This document shows, piece after piece, positions 27,235-34,419 of a DNA stretch of 64,000 nt (position 1 is its first letter; the number at the start of each line of letters is the position of its first letter). Location: NCBI RefSeq assembly GCF_030684675.1, contig NZ_JAUXXZ010000033.1, forward strand, positions 1-64,000, in the 5' to 3' direction. Origin of the DNA: Daejeonella sp. GTDB lineage: Bacteria > Bacteroidota > Bacteroidia > Sphingobacteriales > Sphingobacteriaceae. Under the pieces are notes generated by a model that searched no databases, was not told where the DNA came from, and saw only the letters and a program-made list of their open reading frames with translations. Both the position numbers and the translations under genes were made by a program.

Positions 27235-27443
27235 CACTGCTGGCAACATTGCATTGGCAATATGACGGGGCGACAAATATATTCTCAACCTTTTGTTTGC
27301 TACTCAGCTTGAGTTCCAGCCGACGAATAACGCCGAACTATAGAATAAACAATGAGCTTTTGTATCTTATTCAGCAGCTGCTCCCGGCGGACGGAACACA
27401 GAATACCGCCACATCGCCAATGCTTTAACGTTAGCCGCAATGT
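27235..27443 (+). other. attC-like site D (209 nt), after cassette 4
   Basis: Non-coding. The 5' outer arm CACTGCTGGCAAC is at 27235-27247 and the 3' outer arm GTTAGCCGCAATGT at 27430-27443. The inner arms GCATTGGC (27251-27258) and GCCAATGC (27416-27423) are perfectly complementary. The middle has CTCAGCTTGAGTTCCAGCCGACGAAT and GTATCTTATT. The 5' outer arm with its neighbours (27234-27247) is complementary to the end of site C at 13 of 14 positions, but poorly to its own 3' arm. No cassette with a matching GCGGCTAAC arm follows, so the array is cut off here. Confidence 0.8.
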
Positions 27444-27518
27444 GGATATTCCGAGCTATACATCCAAAAGCATAACGAAGCCGAAACCTCATTTCACCAC
27501 CCACGCAAATTTAGCCAC

Positions 27519-27602
27519 GCCGGATAATGAGTAAAGGCTATACAGAGCGGGCAGAGGTGTTTTATTTTCATTGGCTTGCCCGGCCTTGACACATTATCCG
27601 GC
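27519..27602. repeat. 84-nt imperfect palindrome after the cassette array
   Basis: GCCGGATAATG (27519-27529) is the perfect complement of CATTATCCGGC (27592-27602). Inside, AAGGC pairs with GCCTT and CGGGCA with TGCCCG, giving one long interrupted stem. It lies between site D and the integrase tail. It lacks AAC/GTT cores, so it is not a fifth site of the same kind. The remainder of 27444-27658 has no gene. Confidence 0.6.
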
Positions 27603-27658
27603 TATCCGCTTTTGGCTGCTTAAGCGGTAAAAATGACTGATTGTGTTCAATTCATTTA

Positions 27659-27790
27659 TTAACTCGAGGCCAGCCTCATTTTCAATAATTGCATATCCTC
27701 ACTAACTTTACTATCCAAAATTTTAGCATAATGTTGTGTGGTGCGTATATTGGTATGTCCGAGCATTTTGCTTACACTTTCGATGGATAC
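27659..27790 (-). pseudogene. Tyrosine recombinase (integrase), C-terminal fragment
   Basis: Minus-strand reading VSIESVSKMLGHTNIRTTQHYAKILDSKVSEDMQLLKMRLASS then stop at 27659. This is the end of a phage/transposon-type tyrosine recombinase: the LGHTN histidine and the catalytic tyrosine in QHYAKI are both present. Everything upstream, including the catalytic arginines, is lost; homology stops at 27790, 2 nt before a perfect palindrome. The sequence resembles Bacteroidota conjugative-element integrases, not IntI, so it need not have built the cassette array. Remnant of an integrative element. Confidence 0.85.
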
Positions 27791-27792
27791 TT

Positions 27793-27813
27793 GAGATCAC
27801 AGTTTGTGATCTC
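27793..27813. repeat. Perfect 21-nt hairpin at the integrase breakpoint
   Basis: GAGATCACA-GTT-TGTGATCTC, extendable by one pair on each side. It lies exactly where the integrase homology stops, so it may mark a rearrangement junction or an operator-like site. Confidence 0.6.
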
Positions 27814-27871
27814 ATTTTGTAAATCTTTTATTTTACCGCATATTTTTTAAGCAATGCCATCATCAATGAAT

Positions 27872-28120
27872 TTAAGAAGCTTGATAAAGATGTTTTGCTG
27901 CAAAGGCTCTTCCTGATCCGGATTTAAGATAACGTTCGAATTCATAGGCTTTATATCTGTCAGGAAATGAACAGCACCAAACTAGTTTAAGCGGAAGGTG
28001 GGCTTTGGTTGCAGGGACGAGACCTTTTGAATGACGCGAATATCGTTCTTTAAGATTTGCAGTACAGCCTACATAATGTTTGCCGTTATTAAGCTCAAGG
28101 ATGTAGACGTAGAACCACAT
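27872..28120 (-). CDS. GIY-YIG nuclease family protein (UPF0213/YhbQ-like)
   Basis: 82 residues, full length for this single-domain family. The GIY-YIG core is YVYILELNNGKHYVGCTANLKERYSRH; a family-typical middle follows (STKA-like PATKAHLPLKLVWCCSFPDRYKAYEFERYLKSGSGRAF), ending with the usual basic tail. The catalytic Tyr pair, Arg (KERYSRH) and Glu (YEFERYLK) are visible. Such stand-alone proteins are widespread in Bacteroidota; function is uncertain (structure-specific or homing-like nuclease). It lies next to repeats bordering tRNA-Ser. Confidence 0.87.
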   Translation of the reverse strand: MWFYVYILELNNGKHYVGCTANLKERYSRHSKGLVPATKAHLPLKLVWCCSFPDRYKAYEFERYLKSGSGRAFAAKHLYQAS

Positions 28121-28208
28121 GTACCTAAAAATAGGATACTTAAGTACATGGGAAAATAATGGAGAACTATTTTTAATGAACGGAGGCTGTAAATAAATAA
28201 CTGGCCTT

Positions 28209-28438
28209 TTTCAGACGCCTAAGCATTTGCGAAGGCGGCCGTAGAACGCTTCTATGGTATATTTAAATTAAGCTATGATGAAGCAATAAACATCACTGTT
28301 ATTCAATAATGAAATCCACGATTTTAAATAATCTTATTCAATAAATACGCCCACCATAGTGATACTATGATGGGCGTATTTGTTTTTGCCACGTATTAGG
28401 GGCGAAGCCCTCTTTCAGAGGCCGAAGCATTTGCGAAG
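28209..28438. repeat. 26-nt direct repeat pair near tRNA-Ser
   Basis: 28209-28234 and 28413-28438 share the frame TTTCAGA-n-GCC-n-AAGCATTTGCGAAG with 24 of 26 positions identical, 204 nt apart. The interval contains the hairpin at 28343-28381 and no gene. Function unknown. Confidence 0.6.
28343..28381. terminator. Hairpin downstream of tRNA-Ser(GCT)
   Basis: AAATACGCCCA pairs with TGGGCGTATTT, extended inside by CATAGT/CTATG-type pairs. It lies about 120 nt past the 3' end of the minus-strand tRNA-Ser. On the plus strand it is followed by TGTTTTT, so it may act in both directions. The other tRNA-Ser in the window has a related hairpin (GCCCATCATA) in the same place. Confidence 0.6.
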
Positions 28439-28499
28439 CCCTCCTTCGCAGGGGCTCCAGCGGACTTCGTCCGCCGTAGCCCGCTTCGGCGGGCGAAGG
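28433..28499. repeat. tRNA-Ser-flanking repeat, copy 1
   Basis: GC-rich block beginning GCGAAGCCCTCCTTCGCA and ending CCGCTTCGGCGGGCGAAGGC, directly abutting the 3' end of tRNA-Ser(GCT). A second copy abuts tRNA-Ser(TGA) at 41781-41878 with about 31 nt inserted. Contains several short hairpins (GACTTCGTC, CCCGCTTCGGCGGG). Confidence 0.7.
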
Positions 28500-28586
28500 C
28501 GGAGAGAGAGGGATTCGAACCCTCGGTACCGTTGCCAGTACGACAGTTTAGCAAACTGTTCCTTTCGGCCACTCAGGCATCTCTCC
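28500..28586 (-). tRNA. tRNA-Ser (anticodon GCT)
   Basis: 87 nt on the minus strand. Acceptor GGAGAGA/TCTCTCC with discriminator G, anticodon stem CAGTT-TGCTAA-ACTG giving GCT, a long variable arm typical of serine tRNAs, and T-arm GGGTTCGAATCCC. CCA not encoded. Confidence 0.97.
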
Positions 28587-28741
28587 GTTAAAATAAAAAA
28601 CCCTCTTTCGAGGACTGCAAATATAGTAATTCACACAGGCTGTCAAAAAATATTTTCAATGAATCTGCTATTTATTTATTGATTCGACAGATGTAATCGT
28701 ATTCTACTATATAAAGCTTTGAAATGCAGGTAAATGCAGAA

Positions 28742-30823
28742 TTAATTATCTAAAACATATTCGATCCTCACATGGTAAATACCCATGAGCATGGTCTTAA
28801 AGATCATTTTTATGGTGTCAATATCCTTTAAGGTGATGTCGCTGTTGTTTAGCTGATCCTGGGTCAGTTTATAATCGATGATACGCTCCACAAGATCACT
28901 GATGCTAAGTGCATCAGGCTCTTTCAGACTTCTGGATGCTGCTTCAACCGAATCGGCCAGCATCAAAACAGCAGTTTCCTTTGAAAAGGGGATAGGTCCG
29001 GGATATCTGAAAATGTTTTCATCTACAAACTTCTCAGGGAAATTCTTCAGAAATGACTGATAGAAATAATCCACCCTGGTATTCCCATGGTGGGTACGGA
29101 TGAAATCGATCAGCATTTCAGGGATTTGATGCTTTCTGGCAATCTCAACTCCCTGATTAACATGCTGGATGATGATTTGAGCACTTTGTTCATAAGAAAT
29201 GGAATCATGAGGGTTGATACCTCTTACCTGGTTTTCGATGAAGAACTGAGGATTTACGATTTTACCAACATCATGATACAAGGCACCAGCCCTTACTAGC
29301 AATGCATTCCCGCCAATTTTAAAAATTGCTGCTTCAGCCAGATTGGCTACCTGAAGGGAATGCTGAAAAGTACCCGGAGCTTTAAATGCGAGATCCCTCA
29401 ATAATTTTGAGTTGGTATTGGTCAGTTCCATCAAAGTTACATCTGAAGTTATTCCAAACATACGCTCGAAAGCATAAATTAAAGGATAGGCAAGCAGTGA
29501 TAATAAAACACTGAATATAAACGGTACAAAATTCAGCCATTCAATATCAGTAAATGAACCATCCCTGATCAATGAAATACCAAGGAAAGCAATGAAATAG
29601 TTCAGCAGGATTAATAAAGCTGATATCAGGAACTGTTCCCTTTTGATCAGGTTCTTAATGCTGTAAATAGCAACCATACCGGCAGAAATCTGCAAGAATG
29701 CAAACTCAAAACTATTTGGGACAAAGAATCCGGCAATCAATACAACCAGTAAATGTATGTTTAATGCCAGACGGGTATCAAACAGTATCCTGATGATGAT
29801 TGGTACGATACAGAATGGAATATAATAAACACTGGGGGCTTTGATCCTGATAGCCCAGGACAGGGTTATGAGCATTCCGGTAATGACCAGTAAGATCAGG
29901 GAGATTTGCCGATTATCAGCGTAAATGTCTTTCCTGAACAGATAAAGAAATATCATCAGCAATGAAATGATCAGCCCCGCTAATAATAATTGTCCCAATA
30001 ATACAAGTCTTCTGTCACCTGCAACTTTGGCATCCTCTTCATAAGCTGCTCTCAAAGATTCCAGCTTCTGGTAGATCCCGGCATTAACCATGGTTCCTTT
30101 TGCAACAACCAGTTCACCTTTTTGAACCATTCCTCTGGTTGTTGAAATGCTATTCAACGCATTTTCTTCGAGTTTCTCAGTGAGTATATCATTATAAACG
30201 TAATTTGACTTAAGATGATTGGTAACCAACCTTAAAAGCCAGTCGGAACTTTTAATTTGTGGATCATTCTGAATTTGTTCCTTTATATATTTTAATGCAC
30301 TCGTTGTATTGTACGCATCAGTAGTGTTTAATTGAACGGAAACATTATTATTAAGCAGACTGAAATTATAGTTAGTCCCATTACGCTGGTATTTTAATAC
30401 CGGGTTAACCATTCCTCTGGTATAAATGGTCTGGAGTAGTTTATTTCCCAGCGACTTGTATCGTTCCTTCAGATTATCGTCTATACCTGAACCATTCCAT
30501 TTTGATTCAAATTCGGAGTTGAATGCTTCTATCGAACTAAGCGCAAGTTCAGTGTCATTCTGGTAGACTGGCAGCACTGAATTGAGAACCTCATTTTTAT
30601 CTTCCTCAATCTCTTCATTGGTCTTTTGGATAGCATAATTATACGGCGAATAAAGATCTTTTTGCATCCAGGTTTTACCCTTCTCGTATTCAAATCTAAA
30701 TCTGGCCTGTTTTGGAAGGAAAAGCGTGACAAAAAACACACACAAAGCCATCATCACAAACTTCAGACTTGAACTGTATTTGCGATATAAAATAAGATGT
30801 AGCTTTTTCTTAAATCTTGCCAA
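28742..30823 (-). CDS. 7TM-HD phosphodiesterase, PgpH-like
   Basis: 693 residues. One N-terminal span (about 20-38), a large extracytoplasmic 7TMR-HDED domain (about 45-290), seven membrane spans (about 290-480), then a cytoplasmic HD domain with HSLQVANLAEAAIFKIGGNALLVRAGALYHDVGKI, where HDVGK supplies the metal-binding HD pair. Ends with the family-typical VERIIDYKLTQDQLNNSDITLKDIDTIKMIFKTMLMGIYHVRIEY. Known members (Listeria PgpH) hydrolyse the second messenger c-di-AMP, so a role in c-di-AMP turnover and osmotic or cell-wall balance is likely. Its own promoter lies just upstream at 30841-30872. Confidence 0.93.
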   Translation of the reverse strand: MARFKKKLHLILYRKYSSSLKFVMMALCVFFVTLFLPKQARFRFEYEKGKTWMQKDLYSPYNYAIQKTNEEIEEDKNEVLNSVLPVYQNDTELALSSIEAFNSEFESKWNGSGIDDNLKERYKSLGNKLLQTIYTRGMVNPVLKYQRNGTNYNFSLLNNNVSVQLNTTDAYNTTSALKYIKEQIQNDPQIKSSDWLLRLVTNHLKSNYVYNDILTEKLEENALNSISTTRGMVQKGELVVAKGTMVNAGIYQKLESLRAAYEEDAKVAGDRRLVLLGQLLLAGLIISLLMIFLYLFRKDIYADNRQISLILLVITGMLITLSWAIRIKAPSVYYIPFCIVPIIIRILFDTRLALNIHLLVVLIAGFFVPNSFEFAFLQISAGMVAIYSIKNLIKREQFLISALLILLNYFIAFLGISLIRDGSFTDIEWLNFVPFIFSVLLSLLAYPLIYAFERMFGITSDVTLMELTNTNSKLLRDLAFKAPGTFQHSLQVANLAEAAIFKIGGNALLVRAGALYHDVGKIVNPQFFIENQVRGINPHDSISYEQSAQIIIQHVNQGVEIARKHQIPEMLIDFIRTHHGNTRVDYFYQSFLKNFPEKFVDENIFRYPGPIPFSKETAVLMLADSVEAASRSLKEPDALSISDLVERIIDYKLTQDQLNNSDITLKDIDTIKMIFKTMLMGIYHVRIEYVLDN

Positions 30824-30840
30824 TGTTCTGATTTTAAGCT

Positions 30841-30872
30841 CAAATTTAGTAAATTAAGTGAGATGGCTCAAA
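30841..30872 (-). promoter_or_regulatory. Promoter of the PgpH-like gene
   Basis: On the minus strand TTTG (30869-30872), 20 nt, then TAAATTTG (30841-30848). Both boxes match the Bacteroidota consensus. The start codon is 18 nt beyond the -7 box. Confidence 0.65.
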
Positions 30873-30952
30873 TGAAGCCAAATGATTAATAGATTCTGGC
30901 ACAGGAACTAAACTCAAATCTTCAATAAAAAATCACAAAATATTCTCTTTAG

Positions 30953-30983
30953 TTTGAGTTTTTGGTATGTTTTCATACTTTTG
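30953..30983 (+). promoter_or_regulatory. Promoter of tRNA-Arg
   Basis: TTTG (30953-30956), 19 nt, TACTTTTG (30976-30983), ending 9 nt before the tRNA 5' end. Full match to the Bacteroidota promoter. Confidence 0.75.
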
Positions 30984-30992
30984 TCGCAGAAT

Positions 30993-31066
30993 GCGCCCAT
31001 AGCTCAGCTGGATAGAGCAACGGTTTTCTAAACCGTAGGTCTTAGGTTCGAATCCTAATGGGCGTA
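30993..31066 (+). tRNA. tRNA-Arg (anticodon TCT)
   Basis: 74 nt. Acceptor GCGCCCA/TGGGCGT (one G-U pair), discriminator A, anticodon stem CGGTT-TTCTA-AACCG giving TCT, T-arm TTAGGTTCGAATCCTAA. A clear promoter precedes it and a terminator follows. Confidence 0.97.
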
Positions 31067-31078
31067 CACAATTAAAAG

Positions 31079-31112
31079 AGGCTTTCCGAATAATCGGGAA
31101 GCCTTTCGTTTT
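31079..31112 (+). terminator. Terminator of tRNA-Arg
   Basis: AGGCTTTCCGA-ATAA-TCGGGAAGCCT (one G-T pair) followed by TTCGTTTTT, starting 12 nt after the tRNA. Confidence 0.8.
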
Positions 31113-31227
31113 TAAGACATCTTAATTCTTCATCAGCAAGAGTTTCCGGAACTTCAGACTCAGTATCCTGTTCTTTTAAATTTAATATTGTTTCATTTAA
31201 ATTTCATTGATTTTTAATGCCTTGATA

Positions 31228-31256
31228 TTGTTAATTCAATATTTTACATAGTTTTA
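31228..31256 (+). promoter_or_regulatory. Candidate promoter of the MlrC-like gene
   Basis: TTG (31228-31230), 18 nt, TAGTTTTA (31249-31256), which misses only the final G of TAnnTTTG. It lies 30 nt before the start codon. Confidence 0.45.
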
Positions 31257-31285
31257 TGTATCATTTCAACTAAACAGGTAAAAAC

Positions 31286-32869
31286 ATGATTGACAACTTT
31301 TTAAAGAAACTTCTCCTACTATTTGCAGTATCAGCATTCACATCAGCCTCCGGGTTTTCTCAGAATAAACCAATTATTGGAGTTGCCGGTATTTCACACG
31401 AATCCAACAGCTTCAACATAAAAAAAACTGACCTTGAAGACTTTAGTGTAACCATTGGCGAAAGCCAGCAGGAGAGAGCCAAACGATTCTTTGCTGGATC
31501 AACGGCAAAGACTACCAGTGCCGGTTATATCGCGGGTGCCAAACAATTTGGTCTCGAACTTTATCCAACACTGGTTACTGGGGCTTCACCCAGGGGACCT
31601 GTAACCGATCGGGCATTCAATGCGATGATGAATGAAATCATTACCGGACTAAAAGCAGGGCCCAAACTACAAGGAATACTTTTAAATCTGCATGGTGCAA
31701 TGGTAGTTGAAAGTTACCCGAGCGGGGATGAAGAGATTGTAAGAAGAGTAAGAAATGCATTCGGACCGGCTATGCCAATTATCGTTACACATGATTTCCA
31801 TGCGAATATCACTCCCAAAATGGTTGAATTGTGTAATGTGCTGATCACATTTAAGGAGAACCCACACCTCGACACTTATGACCGTGGACTACAGGCTGCT
31901 GACATTATGGCTAAAATTGTAAGTGGGAAAGTAAAGCCTGTTCAAAGTATCGTAAAAGCGCCAATGGTTTATAATATTGCTTTTCAAAATACCTACTCCG
32001 AACCATTATTGCCGATTACCTCTGAAAGTAAAAATCTTGAAAAGCAGCCTGGAATATTGGCAGTAAGTGTTTCGGGCGGCTATCAATATGCTGATGTCCC
32101 GTCCATGGGTCCATCTGTTGTCGTAGTGACTGACAATAATAAGGCCCTGGCTGATAAGGAAGCTAACAGGCTTTCGCAAATGCTTTGGGATACTCGCGAA
32201 AAAACCAGAATTAATAACCCTAAACCAGTTGAAGGTGTGAAGCAGGCCATGGAACATCCTGGACGTCCTGTTGTATTGATTGATATGGGCGATAATATTG
32301 GTGGTGGTTCAACCGGCGACAGTTCATTCATGCTGGAAGAATTAGTTAAGCAGGGGGCTCAGGGATGGGCTATGGTTATTTATGATCCTGAAGGGTATAA
32401 AACTGCAGAACGTGCCGGTGTAGGAAAAGCTTTTGATTTCGCCGTTGGTGGCAAGATGGACAATATGCATGGTAAACCAGTGCGTATTAAAGGAGAGGTT
32501 CGCTCATTGAATGTTGGACGCTATCTGGAGACTGAGATTCGTCACGGTGGTGGAAGATACTGGAATATGGGAAATACAGCCGTAATTCAGGTGGAAGGTT
32601 CTACATTAGATGAGCCAAATCTGCTTTTAATAACCACTAAACCTGCAAGCCCTAACAGTGCCCATATCTTCATTTCGAATGGAGTTTATGTTGAGCGTCA
32701 GAAAATCCTGGTAGTGAAAGGTGCAATCGCTCCTCGTGCTGCTTACGAGCCATTTGCTTCCAAACTGATCTCTGTCGACAGTCCGGGTGCAACTGCTATA
32801 AACCCTGAATGGTTCAAGTACTATAATATTCGTGAAGGTTTATTTGGGATAGAAAAATCTAAGAGGTAG
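31286..32869 (+). CDS. M81-family metallopeptidase (MlrC-like), secreted
   Basis: 527 residues with a signal peptide (about 1-26, ending SGFSQ). Two-domain MlrC family: N-terminal catalytic part with GVAGISHESNSFN, ILLNLHGAMVVES and IVTHDFHANITPKMVELCNVLITFKENPHLDTYDRG, carrying the Zn-ligand Asp and His residues; C-terminal part with VLIDMGDNIGGGSTGDSSFML. MlrC hydrolyses a linear peptide product of microcystin in Sphingomonas, but most homologues act on other, unknown peptides or amides. The gene stands alone between the tRNA-Arg terminator and a terminator at 32945. Confidence 0.9.
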   Translation: MIDNFLKKLLLLFAVSAFTSASGFSQNKPIIGVAGISHESNSFNIKKTDLEDFSVTIGESQQERAKRFFAGSTAKTTSAGYIAGAKQFGLELYPTLVTGASPRGPVTDRAFNAMMNEIITGLKAGPKLQGILLNLHGAMVVESYPSGDEEIVRRVRNAFGPAMPIIVTHDFHANITPKMVELCNVLITFKENPHLDTYDRGLQAADIMAKIVSGKVKPVQSIVKAPMVYNIAFQNTYSEPLLPITSESKNLEKQPGILAVSVSGGYQYADVPSMGPSVVVVTDNNKALADKEANRLSQMLWDTREKTRINNPKPVEGVKQAMEHPGRPVVLIDMGDNIGGGSTGDSSFMLEELVKQGAQGWAMVIYDPEGYKTAERAGVGKAFDFAVGGKMDNMHGKPVRIKGEVRSLNVGRYLETEIRHGGGRYWNMGNTAVIQVEGSTLDEPNLLLITTKPASPNSAHIFISNGVYVERQKILVVKGAIAPRAAYEPFASKLISVDSPGATAINPEWFKYYNIREGLFGIEKSKR

Positions 32870-32944
32870 TACCGGTGTTTGCCAGCATTACAACTGCTTT
32901 AACATCTTGCTGATAATCTTATCAGTATCTTCAACTAAACAATT

Positions 32945-32982
32945 AAAAATCCCTAAATGATTTAACATCATCAGGGATTTTT
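32945..32982. terminator. Bidirectional terminator between convergent genes
   Basis: AAAAATCCCT (32945-32954) and AGGGATTTTT (32973-32982) pair, with GATGATG-like inner pairing. It lies between the MlrC-like gene and the convergent transporter gene and has A-run and T-run on its two sides. Confidence 0.8.
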
Positions 32983-33068
32983 CTGTTATAACATGCTAGC
33001 TATTTCCTATTCCCAAATTTCAACTAGCAGCAAATTTGTTAAGTTCCCTCCTGCGTCGGGATGACATC

Positions 33069-34238
33069 CTACTCTGATGCACTCTCCACTTTCCACTCTC
33101 CACTCTCAACTAATTTCTCGTCATCCACAGGTTCTTTTCTCCACCAATTGGCAAGGAAAGATCCTGAAATATCCATCCATGTGCCGAATATAGCAGGGTA
33201 GAGACCCATGGTGGCGGCTCTGCCTAGCTCAAAGGCTATTCCCGCTGCCATTCCTCCATTTGCAAGACCTACTTCAATTGCAATAGTCCTGCTGTCTCTT
33301 TTATTCATTTTTAGCAGGCGGCTGGCCCAGTATCCTGATGCGAAGCCCAATGCATTGTGAATGATTGCTGCCAAAAACAAAAGTAGTCCGATGGTTAATA
33401 AGCTATCTCTACCGGCTGCAACGATAACTGCGATAATAAAGACATTGGCGGCCATAGCAACCAGCGGCATTGTTGTATTTAACCAGGCAATACGGTTTCC
33501 AAATAGCTTATTGAAAATAATCCCTGCAATTAGTGGCGCAAAGATCATTTTGCTGATACTTAAAATCATACCTGGTAAATCTATAGGGATAAACTGCCCA
33601 GCTAATTGTTGCATAAGGAATGGTGTCACAAATGGTGATACCAGTGTTGCGATTGATGTAATAGTAATAGATAGTGCCAGATTTCCTTTTGATAGAAAGT
33701 TTAAAATATTGGATGATACACCACATGGAACAGAACCAATCAGTACTATGCCTGCAGCAATTTCAGGAGTGAAGTTTATTGTACTTGTCAAAAGTAAGGC
33801 AATAAGTGCCATAAAGGTAAAATGAAGAACTACACCAATAATCACTCCCTTAGGCATTTTAAGTACCCCTGCAAAATCTTTTATTCCCATTGTAGTACCC
33901 ATACCAAACATGATCAGTTGGATTAAAGGAACAATCAGGTTTTCTGTATTAAATCCGCCAATGTTAGTGATGAAGGCTGGAAACATCATACTTAATGTTG
34001 CAGCGGCAATCACCCAAATGGTGTATGAAAAACCTTTCAAAAATCCTGAAGCATTAATTCCCGCCAGAAGAAAAACAAAGAAAATGCAGGTCAATACTTT
34101 CGCTTCCGTTTCAAAGTTCAACTGAAAAAGTACTATAACACCTAAAAGGGTTAACAAGGAAAGCCATAGTAAAGACTGTAATAGTTTTTGCATGTTCATG
34201 TTTTTATTTTTTGATTGTTTCTGAAATTTATTGTTCAC
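33069..34238 (-). CDS. Bile acid:sodium symporter (BASS/SBF) family transporter
   Basis: 389 residues with about ten membrane spans. Start at 34238 (MNNKF) or 13 residues later (MNMQKLLQ); the second gives a more usual N-terminus. Family signatures: GMGTTMGIKDFAGVLKMPKGVIIGVVLHFTFMALIALLL, GIVLIGSVPCGVSSNILNFLSKGNLALSITITSIATLVSPFVTPFLM and TIAIEVGLANGGMAAGIAFELG, matching the two discontinuous helices that bind sodium and substrate. In bacteria substrates are mostly organic acids such as pantoate or 2-keto acids rather than bile salts. Lies between the MlrC-like gene and PSD1 cluster 2, so it might import a product of that cluster; this is inference. Confidence 0.9.
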   Translation of the reverse strand: MNNKFQKQSKNKNMNMQKLLQSLLWLSLLTLLGVIVLFQLNFETEAKVLTCIFFVFLLAGINASGFLKGFSYTIWVIAAATLSMMFPAFITNIGGFNTENLIVPLIQLIMFGMGTTMGIKDFAGVLKMPKGVIIGVVLHFTFMALIALLLTSTINFTPEIAAGIVLIGSVPCGVSSNILNFLSKGNLALSITITSIATLVSPFVTPFLMQQLAGQFIPIDLPGMILSISKMIFAPLIAGIIFNKLFGNRIAWLNTTMPLVAMAANVFIIAVIVAAGRDSLLTIGLLLFLAAIIHNALGFASGYWASRLLKMNKRDSRTIAIEVGLANGGMAAGIAFELGRAATMGLYPAIFGTWMDISGSFLANWWRKEPVDDEKLVESGEWKVESASE

Positions 34239-34419
34239 GATTATTAATATTCAGAAAATTAAAAATATAAAAATTTTGATAGTTTGACTTGTTTTTAAAA
34301 TGAATGAAATTGACATAGCGGGAAAAGAATATTTTGATTTAAATTTAATTCTTATAGTCCTGATGAATTTACCCCTGAGGAGCAGCAGGATTTTAATACC
34401 TTATTAATCAGATCTTGAA

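Noticed and set aside
23215-27443. Reading the four spacers as canonical integron attC sites or as a CRISPR array
   Set aside because: The GTT is not followed by RRRY and the length is about 205-216 nt, so they are only attC-like. Units are not identical and spacing is gene-sized, so CRISPR is excluded.
27352-27534. 60-codon plus-strand ORF after the sulfatase gene
   Set aside because: Overlaps attC-like site D and the following palindrome; no protein-like texture.
28380-28682. 100-codon plus-strand ORF over tRNA-Ser(GCT)
   Set aside because: Antisense reading of the tRNA and the repeat beside it.
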